Assembly: GCA_017983635.1 (NCBI GenBank) | Contig: JAGOBA010000011.1 | Coordinates: 62,001-126,000 of the forward strand | Origin: Alphaproteobacteria bacterium | GTDB taxonomy: Bacteria > Pseudomonadota > Alphaproteobacteria > Micropepsales > Micropepsaceae | Reading direction: 5' to 3' | Length of the DNA stretch: 64,000 nt | Part shown: one piece after another, positions 16,971 to 25,605 of the stretch | Layout: each line of letters starts with the position of its first letter | How positions within the stretch are numbered: the first letter of the stretch is position 1 | The notes under the pieces: model-generated | The model's database searches: none | Seen by the model: the letters and a program-made list of their open reading frames with translations, nothing else | What the model was told of the DNA's origin: nothing | Translations under genes and position numbers: made by a program

Positions 16971-17444
16971 TTACTTTCCCGAAAGCGCGGCCGACTTCGA
17001 GCTTACTTCGACCTTCTTATCCGTATCTTGAGCGATGACCGTCATCTCGCTGTCGCCCTGGGTGACCGTGCGTTCGCACTGCGGCGCGCAGGCGAGATTG
17101 CGTTGGCCATTGGGGCCGCGATAGAGCGTCACCTGCATCGTTTGCGGCGTCCCGACGGTCACGTAGGTGTTCGTGATCTCGCTGCCTTCGCTGTCGAGCG
17201 CAATGATGTTCGTGTTGCCGAACATGCGCCCCAATACGTAGATCGTGCGCTCGTTGACCAGCTGCGCGTCGGCGATGGTGGGATTGCCCACCAAGACCGT
17301 CTTGGCCGGGCGGTCGAGGCGAAGCACGCTGCTTTGGTCGTAGTCGATGCGCATCTGCGCGGCGGTGCCCGCGTCATCCGCTAAAGCCGGCGCCGTACAA
17401 AGCAGCGCGGCCGCCATCACGAGCGCGGAGCGATGTTGAGTCAT
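16971..17444 (-). CDS. Stand-alone secretin N-terminal domain protein (pilus assembly)
   Basis: A 157-residue exported protein; residues 1-22 are a signal peptide ending in APALA. The body matches the T2SS/T3SS secretin pilus N-domain, with KTVLVGNPTIADAQLVNERTI and GNTNIIALD, the same pattern seen at the N-terminus of CpaC (residues about 50-120 of the protein at 19533). It lacks the secretin channel domain. The C-terminal part has a cysteine pair (NLACAPQCERT). It faces away from the flp-cpa operon across a 296-base region, so it may share regulation with the pilin. It probably helps outer-membrane secretin assembly; this is inferred from the domain and position. Confidence 0.82.
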   Translation of the reverse strand: MTQHRSALVMAAALLCTAPALADDAGTAAQMRIDYDQSSVLRLDRPAKTVLVGNPTIADAQLVNERTIYVLGRMFGNTNIIALDSEGSEITNTYVTVGTPQTMQVTLYRGPNGQRNLACAPQCERTVTQGDSEMTVIAQDTDKKVEVSSKSAALSGK

Positions 17445-17560
17445 GGGAATTTCCTCTTACCTCTGTGTCGCGAGAGGGTCGCCCATAGCGATTAAGGATG
17501 TCTGACCGATCGGCCGATTTACGGAAAATGCTATCAGTCCAAACTATCCGATGTAGTTCG

Positions 17561-17576
17561 TTAGTTTGTTTTTAAC
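17561..17576 (+). promoter_or_regulatory. CtrA-box-like site upstream of flp (weak)
   Basis: TTAG, seven bases, then TTAAC, one mismatch from the alphaproteobacterial CtrA consensus TTAA-N7-TTAA(C). It lies 165 bases upstream of the Flp pilin start, in the A/T-richer part of the 17445-17740 intergenic region. In Caulobacter the pilA pilin gene is CtrA-controlled, which motivates the call, but a one-mismatch match is weak evidence. Confidence 0.3.
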
Positions 17577-17740
17577 GTTGTTCGGCTTTATTCGGTTCTG
17601 ATCGAGCCCGCGACGGCACGCAGGCTCGCGTCTAAAGGTTTTGTTAAAGATCAGAACATAGGCTCCTTCGCGTTCGACCCGCGGGGCCTCAAGACTCCGT
17701 CGTGCGAACAGGTGTAGTGTGTCACATGAAGGAGGCCTCA

Positions 17741-17908
17741 ATGAGCCGCTTTATTGCTCGTTTTCTGAAGAATGAGTCGGGTGCGACCGCCATTGAATAC
17801 GGTCTGATCGCCGCCCTGATTTCGGTCGCCGTCATCGGCGGCGCGACCGCAATCGGTCCGCAGCTCGATGCGACGTTCCAAGCGGTGGCGGTGGCGCTCG
17901 CCGGCTAA
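17741..17908 (+). CDS. flp: Flp/PilA major pilin
   Basis: The 55-residue structural pilin of the Tad pilus. The leader MSRFIARFLKNESG is followed by ATAIEYGLIAALISVAVIGG; cleavage after Gly14 leaves Glu at +5 and Tyr at +6, the Flp signature recognised by CpaA/TadV. The ATG at 17741 has AAGGAGG five bases upstream; a longer frame from 17702 is not needed. A strong hairpin with a T-tract follows at 17952, so most transcripts probably end after flp and the cpa genes are expressed at lower level, as expected for a major subunit. Confidence 0.95.
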   Translation: MSRFIARFLKNESGATAIEYGLIAALISVAVIGGATAIGPQLDATFQAVAVALAG

Positions 17909-17951
17909 TTTAGCCGTCGAGGGTCTACGCCTCGCAACTGCATGAGCAGAT

Positions 17952-17989
17952 CGCCGGTCTCACGCAAGTGAGGCCGGCGTTCTCTTTTT
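17952..17989 (+). terminator. Intrinsic terminator after flp
   Basis: A 12-bp stem CGCCGGTCTCAC/GTGAGGCCGGCG with one G-T pair and a four-base GCAA loop, then TTCTCTTTTT. It lies between the pilin gene and cpaA and may set the pilin-to-machinery ratio. Confidence 0.82.
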
Positions 17990-18069
17990 CCAACGCAGTT
18001 TGCCGCGATTTAAGCACGCGGTAACGCGCGCCGACCTACGGTACGGCCCGGCAGCGGGAGTTCTTCATC

Positions 18070-18573
18070 ATGGTCGAGTTGGCGCTTTTGGCGATTGTCG
18101 CGGGCGTTATCCTGGCCGGTGCCGCCTACGACGCCGCGACGCTCACCATTCCGAATTGGATTTCGCTCGTCCTGCTCGCGCTGTTCCCTGTGCTCGCTGT
18201 CAGCACCGGTTTGGGCTGGGGCGCGTTCGGCGCTCATTTGGCCGTGGGCTTCGTTGCTCTGATTATCGGAATGGGGCTTTTCTCCGCCAACATCATCGGC
18301 GGCGGCGACGCGAAGTTGTTCGCCGCGGTTGCCCTTTATATGGGTTTCGGTTTGGCGGGGGCTTACGTGTTCGCGGTTGCGATTGCCGGCGGGGTACTTG
18401 CCGCGGCAATGCTCGCCATTCGTTGGTTGGCGGCCTCGCCTTACGGCGCGGTCCTGCCGTCACGTCTTGCGGGGACACAGAGCGGCATGCCTTACGGCAT
18501 TGCGATCGCCGCCGGCGGCTTGTTCGTTCTTCCCACAACGCAGCTTTTCGTTCTCGCTTCCGCCGGAATCTGA
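18070..18573 (+). CDS. cpaA: Prepilin peptidase CpaA/TadV
   Basis: A 167-residue polytopic aspartic protease that removes leader peptides from Flp and the TadE-type pseudopilins. The two catalytic aspartates are in YDAATLTIPNW (Asp21) and in the IIGGGDAKLF motif (Asp80), separated by hydrophobic helices, as in TadV/CpaA; the N-methyltransferase half of PilD-type enzymes is absent. It is the first gene after the flp terminator and leads the cpaB-cpaC-cpaD-cpaE-cpaF-tadB-tadC series. Confidence 0.92.
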   Translation: MVELALLAIVAGVILAGAAYDAATLTIPNWISLVLLALFPVLAVSTGLGWGAFGAHLAVGFVALIIGMGLFSANIIGGGDAKLFAAVALYMGFGLAGAYVFAVAIAGGVLAAAMLAIRWLAASPYGAVLPSRLAGTQSGMPYGIAIAAGGLFVLPTTQLFVLASAGI

Positions 18574-18732
18574 GCCTGCGGGCGCGTGGCGCCAAAGACA
18601 CGCGGGCGGTCGACGGCGAACGCTTTGTTTCTAAGGCGAATTGCTGCCGCGGAATTAACCATAGCTTGAGACTTGGACAGTAGAACAGAGCGTACTCAAG
18701 GAATTCCGACCCGGGGTCAGGAGACCACTCCC

Positions 18733-19533
18733 ATGAATATGACGCGCATACTCATTCTTGTCGGCGCACTTTCTGCTGCAGGCCTCGCTGCATTCCTGGC
18801 GCGCGGGCTGATGGGTGGGCAGAACCAAGCCGCGGCGGCGCCCAACATGGAACTCACCGAGATCATGGTGGCGGCGAAGCCGCTTGAAGTCGGCGCGAAG
18901 ATCATGCCCGGCGATCTGAAGTGGCAGGGTTGGCCGAAGACCGCGATCGACGCGACGTTCATTACGAAAGAGTCTCAGCCACAGGCGCTTGAGGATTCAG
19001 CCGAAGGCTCGGTGGCGCGCATGCCGCTGGTCAACGGGGAGCCGGTGACGGCTCAGAAGGTTATCAAAGCCGACGGTGCCGGTTTCATGGCGGCGGTGTT
19101 GACGCCGGGCATGCGCGCGGTCGGCGTTAAGCTGACGGCCGAGCGCGGTGCGGGCGGGTTCATCCTGCCGAACGACCGCGTCGACGTCATCATGACGCGC
19201 AAGTTGGGCAACGACGAAAACGGCGCGCCGTCATACCGGGCGACGACGGTGCTGCGCGACGTTCGCGTTCTTGCTGTCGACCAGACCTCGCAAGAGGAGG
19301 GCGACTCGAAGTCGATCCTCGGCAAGACGGCGACGGTCGAAGTTTCCGCTCAGCAGGCCGAACTCCTCTCTTTGGCCGAGGCGATGGGCGATCTGTCGCT
19401 CTCGCTGCGCTCGTTGGCGCAAGGCGACGGATCGAAGGACGCCGAGAAGGCCGGCTTCGGTCAGAACGACGAACAGGTTTCAATCTTGCGCTTCGGGATT
19501 CCGGGTCACGCGACCCCGGCCGCAACTGAATAA
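18733..19533 (+). CDS. cpaB: Flp pilus assembly protein CpaB/RcpC
   Basis: A 266-residue periplasmic pilus assembly factor. The N-terminus is a membrane anchor or signal (ILILVGALSAAGLAAFLA), followed by the SAF domain, TEIMVAAKPLEVGAKIMPGDL, and the RcpC domain with RAVGVKLTAERGAGGFILPN and VDVIMTR. CpaB proteins are proposed to link the inner-membrane complex with the secretin. The ATG at 18733 is preferred because AGGAG lies nine bases upstream; a longer frame from 18673 is probably not translated. Its stop TAA overlaps the cpaC ATG by one base. Confidence 0.93.
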   Translation: MNMTRILILVGALSAAGLAAFLARGLMGGQNQAAAAPNMELTEIMVAAKPLEVGAKIMPGDLKWQGWPKTAIDATFITKESQPQALEDSAEGSVARMPLVNGEPVTAQKVIKADGAGFMAAVLTPGMRAVGVKLTAERGAGGFILPNDRVDVIMTRKLGNDENGAPSYRATTVLRDVRVLAVDQTSQEEGDSKSILGKTATVEVSAQQAELLSLAEAMGDLSLSLRSLAQGDGSKDAEKAGFGQNDEQVSILRFGIPGHATPAATE

Positions 19534-21038
19534 TGGGTGAAGTCATGACGCTTGTCCGCTTTCTTTCAGTCGCCGCGGTTGTCGTCGGTGTCTGCTTTCC
19601 CGCTGCGGCCGACGGCACAGCCGGCAAGCAAGCGACCGTTCAATCCGACGGAACGCAGGTGCTGCGCATTCGATCGGGCGGCAACGGTCCGGTCTCGCGC
19701 GAGATAAACTTGCCGCTGAGCAAGGGTGCGATCATCGAGTTGCCGGAGGATGCGCGCGATGTGCTGGTTTCAAATCCGGAGATCGTCGACGCCGTGGTGC
19801 GGACGCCGCGCCGTGTCTATATCGTCGGCATGAAAGTCGGTCTGTCGAACGCTTTCTTCTTCTCAAGCAACGGCAAGCAGATCCTCAATCTGGAAGTGCG
19901 CGTCGAGCGCGACATGAACGCGCTCAAGGGTCTAATCGAGCGCAGCGTCAAGGGTGCGGACGTTCAAATCGAGAGCGTGAACGATCGTGTCGTCTTGTTG
20001 GGCTCCGTTCGCTCGCCGGCCGACGCGGAAGCGGCACGTCAGATTGCGCTTCGCTTTGTGACGGACGCCGACAAGATCATTCGTCCGGATGGCGTCGTCA
20101 GCCGGCTTGGGATTCGCGGCAACGATCAAGTTATGCTGCGCGTTCGCGTCGCAGAGATGCAACGGTCGGTCTCGAAGCAGCTTGGCACGGACTTCACGGC
20201 GGCCTTTGATATCGGCAAGAACCTGCCGATCAATCTGGCGAGCAGCAATCCGTTCTCGCTACTGGGTCAGGCCCTCTCCACGAGCCAGAACTTCCAGTTC
20301 GGCAGCATTATGGGCGGCAACAATGTCGAGGCGATGGTGAAGGCCTTCGAGCGTACCGGTATGGTGCGCACGTTAGCTGAGCCAAACCTGACGGCAATTT
20401 CCGGCGAAGCGGCAAAGTTTCTTGCGGGCGGCGAGTTTCCGGTTCCGGTTTCTCGCGATCGCGACGGTAACGTTCAAATCGAGTTCAAACCGTTCGGCGT
20501 GGGTCTTGGCTTTACGCCGGTGGTTCTGTCGGAAGGGCGCATCAGCCTGAAGATCTCGACCGAAGTGTCGGAGATCACGGGCGAGAACGCGTTCGTTTCG
20601 CAGGGTGGTATCGGCGTTGACAGCAACGGCGATTTCGTTTCGATCCCCGGCATCACAATTCCGGGGCTGCGGGTGCGCCGCGCCGAGACGACGGTCGAGC
20701 TTCCGTCCGGCGGCAGCATGGTGATGGCCGGACTGTTGCAACAGTCGTTGAAGCACAACATCGACGGTATTCCGGGCTTGAAGAACCTGCCGATCCTGGG
20801 CTCGCTGTTCCAAAGCCGCGACTTCCAAACCGGCGAGACCGAGTTGGTCGTGATCGTGACGCCCTATCTTGTCGAGGCGACCGCGCCGCAGAATTTGGCG
20901 TTGCCGACGGATGGGTTTGCGCCACCGAGCGATGCGGAGACCGTTCTTCTTTCGAGACTGAACGCGGTCTACGGCTCGAAGGGAAAGGCGGCGCCGCAAG
21001 GCCAGCTTAAGGGACCCATAGGCTTTATCGTTCGCTAA
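19533..21038 (+). CDS. cpaC: Outer-membrane secretin CpaC/RcpA
   Basis: The 501-residue secretin that forms the outer-membrane channel for the Tad pilus. After a signal sequence (CFPAAADG near residue 25) come the pilus N-domain (about residues 50-120, KGAIIELPEDARDVLVSNPEI), a BON-like ring domain (about 125-190, NDRVVLLGSVRSPADAEA) and the secretin domain (about 200-460) with LRVRVAEMQRS, VRTLAEPNLTAISGE and the C-terminal LVVIVTPYLVEA. The start overlaps the cpaB stop by one base; a second ATG four codons on (19545) is equally possible. Confidence 0.94.
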   Translation: MGEVMTLVRFLSVAAVVVGVCFPAAADGTAGKQATVQSDGTQVLRIRSGGNGPVSREINLPLSKGAIIELPEDARDVLVSNPEIVDAVVRTPRRVYIVGMKVGLSNAFFFSSNGKQILNLEVRVERDMNALKGLIERSVKGADVQIESVNDRVVLLGSVRSPADAEAARQIALRFVTDADKIIRPDGVVSRLGIRGNDQVMLRVRVAEMQRSVSKQLGTDFTAAFDIGKNLPINLASSNPFSLLGQALSTSQNFQFGSIMGGNNVEAMVKAFERTGMVRTLAEPNLTAISGEAAKFLAGGEFPVPVSRDRDGNVQIEFKPFGVGLGFTPVVLSEGRISLKISTEVSEITGENAFVSQGGIGVDSNGDFVSIPGITIPGLRVRRAETTVELPSGGSMVMAGLLQQSLKHNIDGIPGLKNLPILGSLFQSRDFQTGETELVVIVTPYLVEATAPQNLALPTDGFAPPSDAETVLLSRLNAVYGSKGKAAPQGQLKGPIGFIVR

Positions 21039-21092
21039 TTCCGCGGCATGCGCTCAAGGATTTGGCAATTACCGACCGCTAGGATGACGATC

Positions 21093-21785
21093 ATGAAAAA
21101 CACATTGCGCCTCATGGCGATTGGTCTGACAGGGCTTTCGCTCTCGGCATGTACGGTGCCGCTGGTGAACAACGCGCCGCAGGCGGTTCACGCCGAGCAG
21201 GCGTTTCCGATCACGGTTGAGCCTCAGGTTGCGACCCTGGTGGTGCAGGTCGACGACGGTCTGCAGCGCCTCGCACGCGGCGAGGAGCGCCGGATCGAGG
21301 CGTTTGCCGCGCGCTGGAAGGCACGGGGGCAGGGGCTGTTGACGGCAGCGGCGCCGACCGATGCGCCCAATCGCGCAGCGGCCGCAGCGGCGATGCAGGA
21401 CATTCAGAAGATTCTTGCCGCCAATGGCGTCGATCAGAAGTCGATGCAGGTAACCTCGTATCGCGCGGCCGGCGACGATGCGAATGCGCCGATTACGCTG
21501 AGCTTTGTTACCTATGCGGCCAACGCGGCCGACTGCGGGACCGATTGGTCGGAAAACATGGCGTTCACGCCGCGCAATATGCCCTGGCCGGAGTTCGGAT
21601 GTTCGACGCAGCACAATATCGCGGCGATCGTCAGCGATCCGCGCGATCTGGTGGAGCCGCGCGCGAGCGACACCGCCGATGCCGCGAAGCGCGGGACCAT
21701 GTTCGAAAAATATCGCCGCGGCGAGCCGACGCATCAGAAGGAAGCAAAGGAAAATAGCGGGCAAGTCAGCAACGTCAGCCAGTAG
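21093..21785 (+). CDS. cpaD: Pilus lipoprotein CpaD
   Basis: A 230-residue CpaD-family lipoprotein. The N-terminus MKNTLRLMAIGLTGLSLSAC ends in the lipobox LSAC, so the cysteine would be acylated. The remainder has the CpaD pattern: QRLARGEERRIEAF, a middle region with SYRAAGDDA, then two conserved cysteines in AADCGTDW and EFGCSTQHNIAA, and VSDPRDLVEPRA. It probably supports secretin stability in the outer membrane. The ATG at 21093 with AGGA upstream is preferred over the ATG at 21048. It lies between cpaC and cpaE in the operon. Confidence 0.9.
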   Translation: MKNTLRLMAIGLTGLSLSACTVPLVNNAPQAVHAEQAFPITVEPQVATLVVQVDDGLQRLARGEERRIEAFAARWKARGQGLLTAAAPTDAPNRAAAAAAMQDIQKILAANGVDQKSMQVTSYRAAGDDANAPITLSFVTYAANAADCGTDWSENMAFTPRNMPWPEFGCSTQHNIAAIVSDPRDLVEPRASDTADAAKRGTMFEKYRRGEPTHQKEAKENSGQVSNVSQ

Positions 21786-21825
21786 TAAGTGAATCGAGAA
21801 TCTGTGATTTCAGGAGCGTTAGGCG

Positions 21826-23088
21826 ATGGCTAAATCCCAAGGACCAGACAAGACCGAAGCGGCGTTCGGCGCGGCCGTTCAAGATCGCCCGGTGCCTCGG
21901 ATTTCGATCCACGCGTTCTGCGAGTCGCCGGACACGGGCGCCGTCATTCAGCGGGCGGGGCAAGATCGCCGGCTCGCGAAGGCGCATCTAACCGTGCACA
22001 TGGGCGGCGTTTTCGGCGCGGTCGAGTACTTCCAAGACGCTTCGACGCCGAACGTCATCATGGTCGAAACGCGCGAGACGGGCAGTTCCATCCTGAACGA
22101 GCTTGAGAAGCTTGCGCATGTTTGCGATCCGGGCACGAAGGTCATCGTGATCGGCGGCTCGAACGACATCACGCTCTATCGCGAGATGATCCGCCAGGGC
22201 GTGAACGAGTATCTGGTTGCGCCGCTCAATCCGTTACAGGTGATCGAGGCGTTGGCTTCGCTTTATCACAGCCCGGCGACGGCGCCGGTCGGCAAGGTGT
22301 TCGCCTTCGTGGGCGCGCGCGGCGGCGTCGGGTCGTCGACGATCGCACACAACACGGCTTGGTCGATCGCGGAGGATCTGCACATTTCGTCGACGATCGT
22401 CGATCTCGACATTTCGTTCGGGACGACGGGGCTCGACTTCAACCAAGACATCGGGCAGGGAATTTCTGAAGCGTTGGCGAGTCCGGAACGCCTGGATGAT
22501 GTGTTGCTGGAGCGCTTGCTGATCAAGCATACGAACAGGCTCAATCTGTTTCTGGCGCCTGCGCAGCTCGACCGCGAGGCGTCGTTCGCGCCGGAGGCCG
22601 TGGAAACGGTTCTCGAAATCGTCCGGCAAGTGGCGCCCTGCGTCATCGTCGATATTCCGCATGTGTGGGCGCCGTGGGTGAAGCAGGTGTTGGTTGCAGC
22701 CGACGAGATCGTCGTCACGGCGACGCCGGATCTTGCGAGCCTGCGTAACGGCAAGAACATCTACGACATGGTCAACGGCGCGCGGCCGAACGACCGCCCG
22801 CTGAAGGTGGTGCTGAACCAAGTCGGCATTCCGCGCCGCCCGGAGATCCCGGTGAAGGACTTCGCCGAGGCGATGGGCGCGGAGCCCGCGCTCGTCATGC
22901 CGTTCGATCCGCAGACTTTTGCGACCGCCAGCAACAATGGCCAGATGGTCGGCGAGCTGAACGCGCAGTCGCGTGCCGCGCAAGGGTTCCGCGAACTGGC
23001 GCAGAAGCTGACCGGCCGCGAGCCGAAGGCCGACGCGAAGCCCGCGAACAAACTCAGCTTCGACTTCCTGCGACGCAAGAAGGCTTGA
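21826..23088 (+). CDS. cpaE: Tad localisation ATPase-like protein CpaE/TadZ
   Basis: A 420-residue MinD/ParA-family protein that places the Tad machine, often at a cell pole. The N-terminal 150 residues form a receiver-like domain (VIMVETRETGSSILNELEKL; VIGGSNDITLYREMI). The ParA-like domain follows with FAFVGARGGVGSSTIAHN; this deviant Walker A has Arg and Ser where canonical ParA has Lys (KGGVGKT), as in other CpaE/TadZ proteins. Switch elements IVDLDISFGTTGLDF and VIVDIPHVW are present. It ends six bases before cpaF and would be co-translated with it. Confidence 0.92.
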   Translation: MAKSQGPDKTEAAFGAAVQDRPVPRISIHAFCESPDTGAVIQRAGQDRRLAKAHLTVHMGGVFGAVEYFQDASTPNVIMVETRETGSSILNELEKLAHVCDPGTKVIVIGGSNDITLYREMIRQGVNEYLVAPLNPLQVIEALASLYHSPATAPVGKVFAFVGARGGVGSSTIAHNTAWSIAEDLHISSTIVDLDISFGTTGLDFNQDIGQGISEALASPERLDDVLLERLLIKHTNRLNLFLAPAQLDREASFAPEAVETVLEIVRQVAPCVIVDIPHVWAPWVKQVLVAADEIVVTATPDLASLRNGKNIYDMVNGARPNDRPLKVVLNQVGIPRRPEIPVKDFAEAMGAEPALVMPFDPQTFATASNNGQMVGELNAQSRAAQGFRELAQKLTGREPKADAKPANKLSFDFLRRKKA

Positions 23089-23094
23089 TAGTCC

Positions 23095-24552
23095 ATGTTC
23101 GGTAAGCGTCCGGGTGGAGGAACCGAAACGGCGCCGCGGCCCAAGCCCGCGGTCCCTCAACCCGCGCCTGCGGCCAAGGTCGCCGCCGCGCCGCCACCGC
23201 CGCCGCCGGTTGCCGCGAAGCCGCCGTCGGGGCAACTGCCGCCGGCGCCGCCGCCGCTTGCCGTCGATGCGCGCTCGGATCAGTACTACGAAATCAAGAC
23301 GACGATCTTCAATGCGCTGATCGATACGATCGATCTGGCGCAGCTCGCGCAACTCGACGCGGAGTCCGCGCGCGAGGAAATTCGCGACATCGTCAACGAA
23401 ATCATCGCGATCAAAAACGTCGTTATGTCGATCGCGGAGCAGGAACAGCTGCTCCAGGACATTTGCAACGACGTCCTGGGCTACGGCCCGCTGGAGCCGC
23501 TGCTGGCGCGCGACGACATCGCCGACATCATGGTGAATGGCGCCGAGCGCGTCTTCATCGAAGTCAACGGCAAAGTGCAGCTCACGAACATCCGCTTCCG
23601 CGACAATGCGCAGCTGATGAACATCTGCCAACGCATCGTGAGCCAGATCGGCCGCCGCGTCGACGAAAGCTCGCCGATATGCGACGCGCGTTTGCCGGAC
23701 GGTTCCCGTGTCAACGTGATTGCGCCGCCGCTCGCCATCGACGGGCCGACGCTCACCATTCGTAAGTTCAAGAAAGACAAGCTGAAGATGGCGGACCTGG
23801 TCCGCTTCGGGTCGATCTCGCCGGAAGGCGCGACCGTCTTGAACGTTATCGGCAATTGCCGTTGTAACATCTTGATTTCCGGCGGTACCGGTTCGGGCAA
23901 GACGACGCTGCTCAACACGATGACCGCGTTCATCGATCTCGACGAACGCGTGATCACCTGCGAAGACGCGGCCGAACTTCAGCTGCAACAGCCGCACGTG
24001 GTTCGACTCGAGACGCGCCCGCCGAACCTCGAAGGGTCCGGCGAGATTACGATGCGCGATCTGGTCAAGAACTGTCTGCGTATGCGTCCGGAACGGATCA
24101 TCGTCGGCGAGGTCCGCGGACCGGAAGCATTCGACTTGCTGCAAGCGATGAACACGGGTCACGACGGTTCGATGGGCACGCTGCACTCCAACAGCCCGCG
24201 CGAAGCTCTGCAGCGTCTGGAATCGATGATCACGATGGGCGGCTACAACCTGCCCTCGAAGACGATCCGCGAAATGGTCGTCGGCGCGATCGACATCGTC
24301 ATTCAAGCGGCGCGTCTGCGCGACGGTTCGCGCCGCATCACGCATATCACCGAAGTCATCGGCCTCGAAGGCGAAGTCGTCATTACGCAGGATCTCTTCC
24401 TGTACGAGATCCAAGGCGAAGACGAGCACGGACGGGTCAAGGGACGTCACGTTTCGACCGGTATTTCACGGCCGGCATTCTGGGATCGCGCGCGCTACTT
24501 CAATCGCGAGAAAGAGCTGCTCGAAGCGCTTGAAGCGGCCGCCGCCAATTAG
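23095..24552 (+). CDS. cpaF: Tad secretion ATPase CpaF/TadA
   Basis: The 485-residue secretion ATPase that powers Flp pilus extension and, in Caulobacter, retraction. Residues 1-55 are a proline- and alanine-rich tail ([14 protein letters not shown] region). The N-terminal ring domain has [20 protein letters not shown], and the RecA-like domain has Walker [14 protein letters not shown] (about residues 261-273), the Asp box CEDAAELQ, Walker [10 protein letters not shown] and the His box [19 protein letters not shown]. Six bases separate it from cpaE. Confidence 0.95.
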   Translation: MFGKRPGGGTETAPRPKPAVPQPAPAAKVAAAPPPPPPVAAKPPSGQLPPAPPPLAVDARSDQYYEIKTTIFNALIDTIDLAQLAQLDAESAREEIRDIVNEIIAIKNVVMSIAEQEQLLQDICNDVLGYGPLEPLLARDDIADIMVNGAERVFIEVNGKVQLTNIRFRDNAQLMNICQRIVSQIGRRVDESSPICDARLPDGSRVNVIAPPLAIDGPTLTIRKFKKDKLKMADLVRFGSISPEGATVLNVIGNCRCNILISGGTGSGKTTLLNTMTAFIDLDERVITCEDAAELQLQQPHVVRLETRPPNLEGSGEITMRDLVKNCLRMRPERIIVGEVRGPEAFDLLQAMNTGHDGSMGTLHSNSPREALQRLESMITMGGYNLPSKTIREMVVGAIDIVIQAARLRDGSRRITHITEVIGLEGEVVITQDLFLYEIQGEDEHGRVKGRHVSTGISRPAFWDRARYFNREKELLEALEAAAAN

Positions 24553-24585
24553 GGAGAGAGGCTGCAAGGGTCTCTGATAGCCGCC

Positions 24586-25590
24586 ATGGATCAATCGACA
24601 CTTCTTTTGATTGCGATCGCGCTGACCGTTGCACTGGCGGTCGGCGGCGTTGCGTTCGCGTTTCTGGGCGCCGGCGACGGCGGCGCGAAGACGAACAAGC
24701 GTGTTGCGGCTGTGTCGCGCGGCACGACCGGCCGCGGCGCTGCGGCCAAGGCCGGGGATACGGCAGGCGAGTCGAACGCGAAGCGCCGGAAGCAGGTGCA
24801 GGAGACGCTCAAGGAGATCGAACGCAAGCAGGACGAAGTGAAGGCTAAGCCGACGCTTTCGGCGATGCTCGAGCAAGCCGATTGGAACATCGACGTGCGC
24901 ATGTTCTTCATGATTACCGCCGGCTTGGGCGTGGTGGCGATGGCCGCTTTCTTCATTCTGGGCTATTCGTGGTACGTGGCGATCGCGGCCGGGTTTGCGG
25001 TCGGGTTCGGTCTGCCGCGTTGGCTGCTGGGGTTCACAATCTCGCGGCGCAAGAAGGCGTTCATCAAAGAATTCGCAAATGCGATCGACGTCATTGTTCG
25101 CGGCGTGAAGGCCGGCTTGCCGCTGAACGAGTGCTTGAAGATCATTTCGGCCGAGTCGGGCGAGCCGGTTGGTCCCGAGTTCAAGCAGATCGTCGAGGGT
25201 TTGAAGGTCGGCGTGACGCTCGAGGACGGCCTAAAACGCATGTACGACCGCATGCCCGTTCCGGAAGTGAATTTCTTCCAGATCGTTTTGACCATTCAGC
25301 AGAAGACCGGCGGTAACTTGTCCGAGGCGCTCGGCAACTTGTCGGCGGTGCTGCGCGACCGCAAGCGGCTGCAGGGGAAAATCCAAGCACTGTCGTCGGA
25401 AGCGAAGGCGTCGGCGGGGATCATCGGATCGCTGCCGATCGTGGTCATGGGCCTCGTGTATATGACGACCCCGCAATACATCTCGCTGTTGTTCACGGAG
25501 CGGTTCGGCAACTTCCTGCTGCTCGTTTGCGCGGTTTGGATGTCGCTCGGCATCACGGTCATGAAAAAGATGATTTCGTTCAAGTACTGA
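24586..25590 (+). CDS. tadB: Inner-membrane platform protein TadB
   Basis: A 334-residue T2SS F-type platform protein. A first hydrophobic segment (residues 5-24) is followed by a basic, alanine-rich linker, a second pair of helices around residues 105-150, the cytoplasmic GspF domain (FIKEFANAIDVIVRGVKAGLPLNECL, and ILTIQQKTGGNLSEALGNLS), and C-terminal helices. With TadC it forms the membrane base that couples the CpaF motor to pilin assembly. It starts 33 bases after cpaF and 15 bases before tadC. Confidence 0.93.
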   Translation: MDQSTLLLIAIALTVALAVGGVAFAFLGAGDGGAKTNKRVAAVSRGTTGRGAAAKAGDTAGESNAKRRKQVQETLKEIERKQDEVKAKPTLSAMLEQADWNIDVRMFFMITAGLGVVAMAAFFILGYSWYVAIAAGFAVGFGLPRWLLGFTISRRKKAFIKEFANAIDVIVRGVKAGLPLNECLKIISAESGEPVGPEFKQIVEGLKVGVTLEDGLKRMYDRMPVPEVNFFQIVLTIQQKTGGNLSEALGNLSAVLRDRKRLQGKIQALSSEAKASAGIIGSLPIVVMGLVYMTTPQYISLLFTERFGNFLLLVCAVWMSLGITVMKKMISFKY

Positions 25591-25605
25591 GTTGGAGACA
25601 GGAAC

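Noticed and set aside
22234..24450. 738-codon minus-strand frame antisense to cpaE-cpaF
   Set aside because: Shadow frame opposite two clear genes; composition is Arg/Asp/His-rich with no domain signature.
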